The notes under the pieces are model-generated. The model was not told where the DNA came from, made no database searches, and saw only the letters and a list, made by a program, of their open reading frames with translations. Of a stretch of DNA of 64,000 bases, positions 9,702-19,394 are shown one piece after another; positions within the stretch are counted from its first letter, which is position 1; each line of letters starts with the position of its first letter. The stretch covers positions 71,642,001-71,706,000 of the forward strand of contig JARKIP010000005.1 in the NCBI GenBank assembly GCA_029990175.1. The letters run 5' to 3'. The position numbers were made by a program, and so were the translations under genes. This stretch comes from Petunia secreta. Its lineage: Eukaryota > Streptophyta > Magnoliopsida > Solanales > Solanaceae.

Positions 9702-11447
9702 ATGTCGGATAATGATGATGGAGTAGGTTGTGGCTCATGTGGCGATGATGCGAGTTGCTATGACTCGTATGGTGATGATGGAGACTATGGTTCCTACGAG
9801 GGTGATGAAGGCCATTACTATGATGATGGAAGCCATGGCTCCTATGATGATGAAGCGGTTCACTATGATGATCGTGAGATTGATGATGACTATGAGGCTT
9901 GTGATGACGAATGTGATGATGCCTATGCTTCTAGTCAAGAAATCGAAGATGGTGACGCTTCAAGGTATGATGATCCTACTTACTCTTCTTGTGAAGAATT
10001 TGATATTGATGATGGTGACATAGGTAGAGTTGATGATGATGAACATAGGGGTTATTCTTATGCATCTTCTCTTAGTGTTGCTAACGGTGTACAAGGGAGT
10101 AGTAGAGGACCTTCCATTAGTATGGGAGGTGGTGGTGGTTGTTCCGTGGGGAAGAAGAAGCTTGCATCTTCTAGGTACGCTAAGCGACCTAATGCTTCTA
10201 ATTCCCATGTGGAGGATGGTTTGAGAAATGGTGTTGCTTTTGCTACAAAGGGGATGTATGCCGTGAGGGGCGTGGATGGTTGTAGTAGGAGTAGTACTAT
10301 GGGCTATGGAACCAAGGCGAGAGGCACTTATGGGTTCCATGGCGAGGTTCCTTCCTTGACTTCCAACAACATTGCTAATGTTGGGAGAGTGAAGGGAATT
10401 GGAGGTTGTTCTAGTGGTGTTGCCACTAGTGGAGGGATAAGGAAGACCCAAGTTGTTGGTGTTGACACTTGTGGGCGTCCAAATTCTCATTTGGGTGCCA
10501 ATGTGCAAGACTTGGGTAGATGTAGGTTCGTTGTTGAGGTAGATGGTATTGGAGGATACTTGCTCAAGATTGGTGGTACCGATGCCAATTGTATTAGCAC
10601 CTCTTTGGTTGATAGGCTTAGGATACCATGTCATAAGCTAGAGCATCCTTATGAGTATGATGGAGTGTGGGTTTCTAAGGAGGCTCGGGTACTCATATCT
10701 CATAGAAGTTATAAATACTATGTTTGGTGTGACGTGTATCCCATGCGTCATGTTGATGTGTGGATGGGTGAGCCGTGGTTGGAAGGGAAGAGGGTGCAAT
10801 ATAGTGTGGTGAAGGGTGTGTATCTTGTGGGCGTAGGGCAAAGAGTCTACGACTTTGTGCCTTACCGGGCGAAGAGCCGAGTGCCTACTAGCGCCCCTTC
10901 TTGGGCTAGGCAAAGGAGCGAGGAGCGAGAACTTCAAACCATGATTGAAATTGAGCATTCAAGAAGTCCTACAATCACAAACAATGGTGGGACTAGTGCA
11001 AGAAAACAGTTGGTAATTGTCAACAAAGTGAACCAACCACAAGTTGCAAAACCAAGTGGTTCACCAATGAAGAAGAAGAAGGAGACATCAAGTGATGAGT
11101 CTCCAAGTCCTAGATTCCGGGTTGATGTAAAAAGTCCACCTACTCCGGCTATGGGTATTCTTGGGCCTCGTCCCAACTCACCCGAATTTGAGAGACAAAA
11201 GATAGAGAGGAGTAAGGGAGTGACCGGTGACATTCCTCGAGTGGAAAAAGGAGAGGATGTGTTGAGTGATGTGAGCGGGATGTCACCACCCGAATCTAAA
11301 CCTAGCCTTGAAAGAAAAATGAGGGAAAAGAAAGAGGGAAAAAAGAGTGAGGACACCACTTATTCTAACCTTAACCCTTCATTTTTTTCTTCTACTTGTG
11401 TGAGTACTTGTGTAGGTATTCTTGGAGGCAAGCCGATGGAGCCTTAA
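9702..11447 (+). CDS. Gyp-1 ORF1: acidic protein with retropepsin-like domain
   Basis: 581 residues from ATG 9702, the first ATG in an ORF open slightly further upstream. Residues ~1-125 are very rich in Asp, Tyr, Gly and Ser, unlike the basic gag of autonomous elements. About 130-170 is Gly/Ser-rich. Around residues 268-385, ISTSLVDRLRIP, CDVYPMRHVDVWMGEPW and a following Tyr-rich strand match the layout of gypsy aspartic proteases (ASTTLV...LCDVVPM...LLGRPW). The catalytic D-S/T-G is not recognisable; the corresponding spot reads IGGTDANC, so activity is doubtful. The C-terminal ~150 residues are Lys/Ser/Pro-rich. It ends in TAA, and ORF2 continues in the same frame 12 bases further on. Likely a gag/protease-derived structural protein, an inference from position. 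Confidence 0.75.
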   Translation: MSDNDDGVGCGSCGDDASCYDSYGDDGDYGSYEGDEGHYYDDGSHGSYDDEAVHYDDREIDDDYEACDDECDDAYASSQEIEDGDASRYDDPTYSSCEEFDIDDGDIGRVDDDEHRGYSYASSLSVANGVQGSSRGPSISMGGGGGCSVGKKKLASSRYAKRPNASNSHVEDGLRNGVAFATKGMYAVRGVDGCSRSSTMGYGTKARGTYGFHGEVPSLTSNNIANVGRVKGIGGCSSGVATSGGIRKTQVVGVDTCGRPNSHLGANVQDLGRCRFVVEVDGIGGYLLKIGGTDANCISTSLVDRLRIPCHKLEHPYEYDGVWVSKEARVLISHRSYKYYVWCDVYPMRHVDVWMGEPWLEGKRVQYSVVKGVYLVGVGQRVYDFVPYRAKSRVPTSAPSWARQRSEERELQTMIEIEHSRSPTITNNGGTSARKQLVIVNKVNQPQVAKPSGSPMKKKKETSSDESPSPRFRVDVKSPPTPAMGILGPRPNSPEFERQKIERSKGVTGDIPRVEKGEDVLSDVSGMSPPESKPSLERKMREKKEGKKSEDTTYSNLNPSFFSSTCVSTCVGILGGKPMEP

Positions 11448-11459
11448 CTATGTTCCGTG

Positions 11460-12722
11460 ATGGAAAGACAATGTGAAGGAGATGCCGAATGTGAGCTACA
11501 AGGTGGAGACGTTCATGACCCTTCAAAGGTATGTGTTAGTTCTTCCTCCCTTGAGCATGATACTTCCTTGTCTTGTGATCTTGTTTGTAACAACTCTATG
11601 CTAGTTGATGATTTGCATGAGTATAATGTGCTTGCAACTAGTGTAGAGCCTTCGGGTCAACTTGTGTGTGAAATTGAAACACTAGTTGAGAGGGTTGAAA
11701 AGCCACATCATGATGTGAGCTCGGTTTTCATTGAACCTCTCTTTAGTGAAAATGTTGAAGTTGACCTTGTGTGTGAACCTTGTTATGACACCCCACCCAT
11801 ATTTGATAAAGGAGAAGATGAATTGCATGATGATCTTATTCTTCCCTTTGATTGCTTAATTGATTGCTGTGGTTCCTTGTGTCGTAGTGAGGGTGGATTT
11901 GACCTTGAGGAGTCTCTTGAGTGTGAGATGGATCGATTTATTTTCGGTGACTCCTTGAGTGAGAGTGAAGGACCTAGTCTTGATTCTATGCTTTTATGTA
12001 ACCATGAATTTGAGGTGCATGCCTTTACATTTCTATTGTTTGAAGGCAATCTCATTTGTGGTGGTGAATTGTATCGGACTAGGGTCGGTAGTAGAGTCGA
12101 ACCTCCATGGTTTGTCAAGTTAGGCTCTATGGATGATCCAACGTTTGGAACTCCGAGTGAGGAGAGTGGTCTTGGTATTGGTATTGGTATTGGTCGTGAT
12201 GACCTATCTTCTAGTAGTCCTAGCCTTCGTTGTGTGGACTATAATGATGAAGGACCTATTTTGGAGACCTTCCTTCGGAGCTTGTCCAATAAGGAGGATT
12301 GTCTTGGGGTTGATTTGGGAGGTGAGGAGGTACCTCTCGGTGTGTGTAAGAATGCTCTTAAGAAGGGGAGTGGAGTAGTCGTTGTTAGTTGTGAATTGAA
12401 CTACTTTACTTACTCCATCCCATATGTTGAGCACACCTTGAGTGTTGAGCATGCCAAAGCCGATGTGTCACTTTGTGATAAAATTGATTTGAAGGCTTGG
12501 TGTGATGGTGGGCTTAGGGGTCGTGGGGAATCTAATTGCTACATGCATATCCTTGATCTCTTTTCTTGTTTTGAAAATGAGTGCTTGTTCTTGTCGAGCC
12601 AAGACTATGTTGTCTCCTTTGGGAACATAAGCTTTTTCATAGGTATAGATGCTTGGCTCTATCACAAGAGTGTGTTTTCCACACCACTTGCACTTATTCT
12701 TGTTAAGCTAACCTACTTGTGA
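11460..12722 (+). CDS. Gyp-1 ORF2: acidic, Cys-containing protein of unknown function
   Basis: 420 residues from ATG 11460, in the same frame as ORF1 and separated from it by one TAA, so the two may once have been, or may be read as, one ~1000-residue product. The protein is rich in Glu, Asp, Leu, Ser and Cys, with repeated C-E/D-x-x patterns (LVCNN, LVCEP, LICGG) and an oligo GIGIGIG stretch near residue 240. I see no YxDD, no integrase Asp/Glu triad, no zinc knuckle in the CX2CX4HX4C form, and no convincing membrane helix except a weakly hydrophobic end (LALILVKLTYL). It occupies the place of pol. Function not recognised. Confidence 0.7.
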   Translation: MERQCEGDAECELQGGDVHDPSKVCVSSSSLEHDTSLSCDLVCNNSMLVDDLHEYNVLATSVEPSGQLVCEIETLVERVEKPHHDVSSVFIEPLFSENVEVDLVCEPCYDTPPIFDKGEDELHDDLILPFDCLIDCCGSLCRSEGGFDLEESLECEMDRFIFGDSLSESEGPSLDSMLLCNHEFEVHAFTFLLFEGNLICGGELYRTRVGSRVEPPWFVKLGSMDDPTFGTPSEESGLGIGIGIGRDDLSSSSPSLRCVDYNDEGPILETFLRSLSNKEDCLGVDLGGEEVPLGVCKNALKKGSGVVVVSCELNYFTYSIPYVEHTLSVEHAKADVSLCDKIDLKAWCDGGLRGRGESNCYMHILDLFSCFENECLFLSSQDYVVSFGNISFFIGIDAWLYHKSVFSTPLALILVKLTYL

Positions 12723-12807
12723 AGTAGGACGTTTTGGTTGTGCTTGTTTTGATTATAGGTTTTGATGGTTCGATTTCGAGGACGAAATCCTTTCAAGAAG
12801 GGGAGGA

Positions 12808-13633
12808 TGATGCAGCCCAAAATGGCCTAAACGACAACCATCAAAAGCCAAGTTCGAGAGCACAAGAGATACGAGTCAAGGCCTCCGGAAACATCTTGAA
12901 GATCGTGCATTGGAGCGCCAAAACAGGGCAGGAAAACAGGCAGCCCAAAACAGGGCAAAACAGGGGAGCACACTGGGAGCTCATTGCCTAAGAAAGAACT
13001 TTTGTTCTTCGCGATCGCGACCACTTCTCACGCGATCGCGAAGAGTATTGAGTTGGCCTGTGCGATAGCGTGACCTTGAGCGCGAAAAGCTGAGGATGCT
13101 GAAGAACGAGAAGATGATGGAGACCTGCGCGATCGCGGGCTATCTGCGCGATCACGATGCCTAGAGTTGTTGCCTACGCGATCGCGAACCTCCCTGGCGC
13201 GATCGCGATGAAGAGAGTTTGCTCAGCGAACCAGAATCAGCAGCAGGGCCATTTTTGTCCATTTTTAGTGTAAATATATATATATAGCACATTTGATCTT
13301 CATTTCAGGAGTTTTAGCTTTAATTGAATAGAGAGAAGAGAGAATTAGAGAAGGCCGAGCCTTTCTAGTCCGAAGCCCGAGGCTTCATGTATCTCGTTAA
13401 CTTGGAACCTATGGCGATCGACACCTAGTTGAGTCCATTGTAAGGTTCGAGTTTCACTTTCTCCCTTTTGGATTATTAATTCATGTCTTGAATTCATTAA
13501 TCCGTTCTTTCTTCTCGTTTCTTGACTCCCCAATCCTTGTTTCCCTATATCTATTATATCACCTATCTTGTTATTTATCGCTTCCGCATTGTTTGTGTCG
13601 TGTTTAGCTTCCGCGCCGTTTTGCCCTGCATCA
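12808..13633 (+). repeat. Gyp-1 3' LTR (826 bp)
   Basis: Preceded by the polypurine tract aagaaggggagga (12795-12807). It differs from the 5' LTR by a short duplication (extra acagggcaaa near 12950), a nine-base deletion near 13086 and scattered C/T and A/G changes, several within the gcgatcgc motifs. Confidence 0.9.
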
Positions 13634-13918
13634 AACCTAGAGAGAGAAAGTACATTTAGCTAAGAAGGAGGAAACGGAAGTAGAGAGAGAGAGAGAGTTT
13701 GGGGAAAATATCTTTCATTAAATAAATCAGGTACAGAGTGAGTATATTTATATAGTGTAGGCATTAGCCTAGTGACCGACTAACCTATAGATATTTTACC
13801 TACTAAACCTCCTGCTAGGATAAACTTAGTTACAACAACAAATTGTACTTTGACTAACTAACCAACTACTTTGACCAACTAACTAGCTGCGCACAATACT
13901 CCTCCTCAAGCTGGAGGG

Positions 13919-16900
13919 TGAAAACACATTTTTCACTCCCAACTTGCTTAGCAAATAATGGTGTTGGGCATTCCCTAGACTCTTTGTCAACAGATCTACC
14001 AGTTGCTCTTTCGTTCCAATATAATATATACATATCAGTCTCTTTTGCAACTTTTCCCTTACAAAATGACAATCGATATCTATGTGCTTTGTCCTTTCAT
14101 GGAAGATAGAATTTGCAGCTATTTGTATTTCTGTCTTGCTGTTGCAGAACATAGCACTAGGCTGCTTAACTAGAACACCTATCGCCTGAAGAGTCCAGTT
14201 AGTCAACAAATTTCAGCTACTGCAGATGTCATACTCCTATACTCTGCTTCAATTGAACTTCTTGAAACTGTATCTTGTTTCTTGGACTTCCATGAGATAA
14301 GAGATTGCCCAAACTGCACCAAATATCCTGTTACAGACCTTCTAGTTTCAGGGCATGCAACCCAGTCTAAATCACAATACACTTGCAGTGTTTATATTCT
14401 TCCTGCTTTCATCAAAAACCCCAAACCTGGTGCACCCTTAATATACCTTACAACCCTGAGGGCTTCATCCATATGTGATCATTTAGGACTGTGCATGAAT
14501 TGACTGAGCCCTTGCACAATATAGGCTATATCAGGCCTGGTCATAGTGAGATACAACAACCTTCCAACTAGCCTTTGATAAGGTTCAGCATTCTGCAATG
14601 GTTTATCAGTGCACTGTGAACCTCTATGTTCAATCATCTCTTTCCTTTGCTTAATACTCAGCTTCCTCAGGAACTCATCATACACCACTGAAGTTAATTT
14701 GTGGTTGAAGTCAAGAGGAGTAGAAGCAGGCTTAGCTCCCCTTAGCCCTGTGTTTGAAATCAACTCAAGGGCATATTTCCTTTGATTCATTAAGATGCCT
14801 TCTTTGCTTCTTGAGAATTTAATTCCAAGAAACAACTTTAAGTCCCCAAGCTCCTTCATTTTGAACTTTCCTTGCAAACTGGCTCTTGCTTCCTGTATTA
14901 AATTCTCATTGAAGCCAGTGACTAATAAGTCATCTACATAGACCAAAATGATCACTAAGTATGAGCCTCTCCTCTTAGTGAAGAGAGAGTAATCAAAATG
15001 TGATTGAACAAAACCAAGTTCAAACAAAGCTTCTGCTAGTTTTAGGTTCCATTTCCTAGAGGTCTGCTTAAGGCCATACAAAGATTTCCTCAATCTGCAC
15101 ATTTTGTGACAATACTCCCCCTTGGAACCAAACCCTTAAGGAAGGTACATGTAAACCTCCTCATTGAAGTCACCCTGTAAGAAAGCATTGTAAACATCCA
15201 TCTGGTAGATGTTCCAATGGTTAGAAGCAGCTACAGCTATGATAGACCTAACTATCACCATCTTGACCACAGGGGAAAAGGTTTCTTTATAATCCAGACC
15301 CTCCTGTTGGCTATAGTCCTTGGCCACTAGCCTTGCTTTGTACCTCTCAATATCTCCATTGGACTTGTACTTGATCTTGAACACCCACTTATAGCCAATG
15401 ACATGCTTCCCCTAGGTAGATCAACCAGATCCCATGTATGATTGTCTTGTAAAGCCTGAATCTCCAGCTTCATTGCTTCAACCCATTTAGGGTCCTTTGC
15501 AGCCACATGAAATGATTTTGGCTCTGTTGCTGAAGAATGAGCTTGGAGGCACTTTGCATAAGTAGTTGAGAGGTTTGCATAAGTGCAGTAGTCTGAGATT
15601 GGATAAGCACAAGCTGCTTTACATTTTGGATGCACAATATAATCCTGGAGCCATTTAGGAGGACCAGCTAGGTCTGGAATTGGTCAAGTGAGAGCCTGAT
15701 GCAGGTGCAGTAGGTGCCACATTAGGTGCTTGATCAGTTTGAACAGGAGTAGGTGGAACTCCCTCAATGAAAGGGGTATTCTAGTCCAGCAAGGTGTCAG
15801 AGGGGCCTAAGTTATCAGAGCCAAGACTCAAGTCCAAAGAGCTGCTTGGTGCATCATCAGATGCAGCTGTTGCAGAAGGAAACTGATTCATATGAGCTGT
15901 AGACAGGTCAACATCCGTGGCAAATTCTAGGACTGGAAATAGAAGATCAGAACTCTCTTTCATCTGTTTGAAGGGGAAAATTATCTCTTTGAAAACAACA
16001 TCTCTACTGACTAGGATTTGCTTAGAATGAAGATCATACATTTTATAGCCCTTTTGAGTAGGAGAATAACCTAAGAAGATCGAAGGCAAACTCTTAGCTG
16101 AGAACTTGTCATGTCTCTTGACATCAACTGCATATCCTAAACAACCAAACACCCTAAGATGATCTAGTGAAGGAGCAGATTTGCAGAAGATCTCATGTGG
16201 AGATTTACCACCTAGCACTGTGGAAAGTAACCTGTTGGTGATATGAACTGCTGTCAACACAGATTCACCCCAAAATCTGAGTGGGATACCTCCTTGAAAT
16301 CTCAAAGCTCTGGCTATCTCTATGATATATCTGTGCCTCCTCTCTATAACTCCATTTTTTTGTGGAGTGTACTCACCAGTAGTTTGGTGCAAAATTCCAT
16401 GGTCAGTTAAGAGTGAATGCACATAAGAATTAATAAATTTTGACCCATTGTCAGTCCTAAGTACTTTAATGGAAGAATTGAACTAATTTTTAACATGGCA
16501 ATAAAAGTCTTGAGAACATAATATGTTTCATCTTTGGCATTCATCAAAAACAACCAAGCCTAGAACAATCATCTACCACAGTCAGGTAGAATCTCTTTCC
16601 ATTATAAGTAGGTACTCTATAAGGACCCCAAACATCTGCATGTAGTAATTGAAAAACACCCCCAGACCTTGTTGTACTAACAGGAAAAGGATTTCTACAT
16701 TGTCTAGCTAAGGGACACACATGACAAAATCTATCAGACTCTACTTTTATATGTTTGAGGCTGTCAATCTTCTTCATTGCTTCCAGTGGAAAGCGCACCA
16801 ATTTCTGGTGCCAAACATCAACATTTATTGAAGAATTTGCTGCAACAGGAACATCCACCAGCATGTACTTCTTTATTCCTTCTTCATCCAAAAGATACAA

Positions 16901-18466
16901 GCCATTCTCCACCCTACCAGTAGGAGTGAAAAGCACTGAGCAATGCAACTGCCTGACTAGCTGAGATATAGAGAGCAGATTATACTGAAAACCTGGATAT
17001 TTAAGATTCTAGTAGACCCAATGTGTGTTGTAAGTGATCCTTCTCCAGTTGGTAATTGAACTGTTCCCTTATTTTGCAAAAGGTGAGAATCATACAATAA
17101 GTCTAATCTTGAGGCCATATAATTGGATTCCCCTATATCCACAATCCAGCTATTATTCTCCATTTTATATAGAAGAGAAATGAGTATACCTGATCCAGCT
17201 GTGTGAGATGGTGTTGGGTTCTCTATTTCTTTGCCTTTGCCAATCGTTCTCATTATTTGTTGATACTTTTCAGGTGTAAAAGTAGGAACAGGTGCATGTG
17301 TATACTGAGAATAAGATCTATTATATGAGCTTGCAGAAGAGTGAACAGGATTCTGTCCATAAGATTCTCCAGGTGCATAATGAGCAGGAGTCTGCATGTG
17401 CATTGGAGGTAGTGTTGGACCAGTGTCTCTAACATAGTTGGCAGCAGGCATACTGTAACCACCAGAGTTGTGCTGATAGGATCTACCAGAGCCAGCTTTC
17501 CTTAAGTAAGCCTTGAGCTTGTTGCAGTATCCTCTAGAATGGCCCCCTTTTTTGGAAGTAATCACAGTAGTACTGATTTCTGGACTTAGATGAGGAACTA
17601 GATCTACCTTGAGAGGGTTCACTTGAGCTCTTATCAGCATAAAAGTCAGAAGAATCAGACTTATTTCTAAAGGACTCATTTGATCTGTAGGACTAATTTT
17701 GTTTGTTTCCAAGTAGGGCTGTTGTTTCTGTGATCTCTAAGGTCTGCATTGGACTAGTCAAGCTTCTTCTGCTTTCCTCTTGTGTGATCAAGACATATGC
17801 TTGATTTACAGAGGGAACATGCTGCATCATTAAAATCTGACTACGTGGGCGAGAATATGAGTCATTTAAACCCATTAGAAACTGAAATAGGCGCTGCTGC
17901 GAGATATGATCACCAAAAGGATTTGGATTTCTCACAATCACAAGCAGGAGGGGAACTAGGGCATCAAATTCATCCCACAGTTCACTCAATCGGGAGAAAT
18001 AGTGCGATACCAATGATGTCCCTTGTGAGATAAGGTTGATTGCACGGCGCAATTGAAATGTTTTAGCGATGTTAACTTTGTTAAATTTTTCCTTCAAAGT
18101 ATCCCACACCTTACGGGCATTAGAAGCATAAACTATACCAGTTAACAATTCCTTCGAAATTACGTTCATTATCCAAGACAAAACCACAACGTTGCATTTT
18201 TCCCACTGAGTAGCTAGGGCGCCATCATAATTCTCTTTCACATACAATCCATCAATAAACCCTAATTTTCTACGACCTAACAGTGCGATTTTCATAGAAC
18301 GACTCCATAAAGCATAATTGTCTGTACCTGTTAGCTGAATTGCAACCAGAGCAACACCAGAAGTGTCCATCGTAGAGAGGTAAAGTGGATAAGTATGATC
18401 AATGGTCGCCGCACTGCCACCGTGACTTCCCGCTGCATTTCCCACAACTTCATCCATAACCGCCAT
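13919..18466 (-). pseudogene. Copia-2 gag-pol relic
   Basis: Gag starts at ATG 18466 and is open to 17693 (SGVALVAIQLTGTDNYALWS, copia gag family). The following frame has a protease-like WIVDIGESNYM in which the catalytic D-S-G has become D-I-G. Integrase pieces lie at 16948-16544 (HADVWGPY, VVDDCSR) and 16422-15781 (TPQKNGVIERRHR). Reverse transcriptase pieces lie at 15635-15136 (MDVYNAFLQGD) and 15102-14479 (ILVYVDDLLVTG, the YVDD site). RNase H spans ~14478-13919 (SRSSIEAEYRSM, HERTKHIDIDCHFVR). At least five frame changes or stops separate these pieces, so no full polyprotein is possible. Confidence 0.85.
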
Positions 18467-18560
18467 TAGTGAAACTTCTAGAAGCAGAGGATTAGGCTAC
18501 AAGTGAAGAACTGTAAATTGAGTAAAAAACGTGTGAAAGAGAAGTAATAACAGGCTTCGT

Positions 18561-18574
18561 GTGCTCTGATACCA
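18561..18574 (-). other. Copia-2 primer-binding site
   Basis: On the minus strand tggtatcagagcac directly follows the 5' LTR, complementary to the 3' end of initiator-Met tRNA as in most plant copia elements. Confidence 0.8.
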
Positions 18575-18886
18575 TGTGAAGTTTTGTATATCTTCACTGT
18601 ATAGCCATGGATTCTAGCTTGGTGCTTGAACCTAGAGAGAGAAAGTACACTCAGCTAAGAAGGAGGAAATAGAAGTAGAGAGAGAAAGTTTGGGAAAAAT
18701 ATCTTTCATTAAATGAATCGAGTACAGAGTGAATATATTTATACATTGTGGACATTAGCCTACTAACTAACTAACCTACATATATTTTACCTACTAAACC
18801 TCCCGTTAAGATAAAATTAGTTAGAACAACTAACTATACCTTGACTAACTAACCAACTACTTTGACCAACTAACTAGCTGCGCTCA
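18575..18886 (-). repeat. Copia-2 5' LTR (312 bp)
   Basis: Plus-strand start tgtgaagttt, end tgcgctca. It is uninterrupted and similar to the split copy at 7721-13895, giving the original sequence across the Gyp-1 insertion (gaacct then agagag). Confidence 0.85.
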
Positions 18887-19014
18887 GTACTACTCTATAT
18901 TCGTAAATGTAGAACTAAATGACTATAACTAGGTACTACTATATTGCATGCACACTTTTTTTCATCTTCCATAAATGTTCACCAGAAATCTTCAATCACT
19001 GTTGACATGTATAT

Positions 19015-19312
19015 TAGAGATAATGGTTGATAGTTAGTAAAATGTAGTTGACTGAAGTAAAATGTAGTTGACTCAAGTGTTCAGTTTAGCAGGTTAGTTA
19101 GTTAGCTGACGTGTACAGTTAGTGGGTCAGGTTGTTAAGTTAGTTAGTGGATTAGTTAGTGGAGTAGGAGTCTGTTATTGGTTAGTGGTAGTTAGCTTAT
19201 ATATACATCTGTACACAGCTGTAGAAATCAGTTAATACAAAACAAATTTCCTCTCACTTTCTCTCTCTAAGTCTCCATTGATCTGCAGCTCTAACTAGGT
19301 CAGAATTCTTCA
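19015..19312 (+). repeat. Copia-3 5' LTR (298 bp)
   Basis: Runs from tagagataatgg to attcttca. It contains a direct repeat of a ~22 bp unit (agtaaaatgtagttgactga) near 19037-19080 and a TATA-like tatatatac near 19198. Confidence 0.9.
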
Positions 19313-19324
19313 TGGTATCAGAGC
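19313..19324 (+). other. Copia-3 primer-binding site
   Basis: tggtatcagagc immediately after the 5' LTR, the standard 12-base complement to initiator-Met tRNA. Confidence 0.9.
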
Positions 19325-19394
19325 CGGAATCACCATAGATTCACCTCGATTCTGACAACTCTTCCGCGATTCAGTGAGCTTCGAACCTGCATCA

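Larger units (their letters stand above)
7780..13633 (+). mobile_element. Gyp-1: non-autonomous Ty3/gypsy-like retrotransposon
   Basis: 5854 bp, with LTRs of 818 bp (7780-8597) and 826 bp (12808-13633), both tgatgcag...ctgcatca. The target duplication aacct is perfect (7775-7779 and 13634-13638) and lies in the Copia-2 LTR. A primer site resembling the initiator-Met tRNA complement (tggtatcagag) follows the 5' LTR. The 3' end shows the gypsy-like block cgaggacgaaat...aggggagga before the LTR. There are two long plus-strand ORFs but no reverse transcriptase, RNase H or integrase. LTRs differ by a short indel and scattered substitutions, so it is fairly recent. It must rely on another element's pol. 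Confidence 0.9.
7721..13895 (-). repeat. Copia-2 3' LTR, split by Gyp-1
   Basis: LTR sequence occupies 7721-7779 and 13639-13895, starting tgtgaagttt and ending gctgcgcaca on the plus strand. Gyp-1 and one copy of its target duplication lie between. The polypurine tract in element orientation (gaggaggagtat) abuts it at 13896-13907. The uninterrupted order can be checked against 18575-18886, which reads through gaacct-agagag. Confidence 0.85.
7721..18886 (-). mobile_element. Copia-2: degenerate Ty1/copia retrotransposon, interrupted by Gyp-1
   Basis: Minus-strand element with LTRs at the two ends. Its 3' LTR (plus-strand left) is split by Gyp-1. Without the insert the LTRs are ~316 and 312 bp. 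The likely target duplication is ctact (7716-7720) versus gtact (18887-18891), 4 of 5 bases. The internal polyprotein is broken by stops and frameshifts. It is related to Copia-3, sharing the gag style and the RNase H end, but clearly older. Confidence 0.85.

Noticed and set aside
9735..10958. Long antisense ORFs opposite Gyp-1 ORF1 (Ile/Thr-rich)
   Set aside because: They mirror the GAT-rich codons of the acidic ORF1; no motif, no start context, and ORF1 carries the protease-like pattern.
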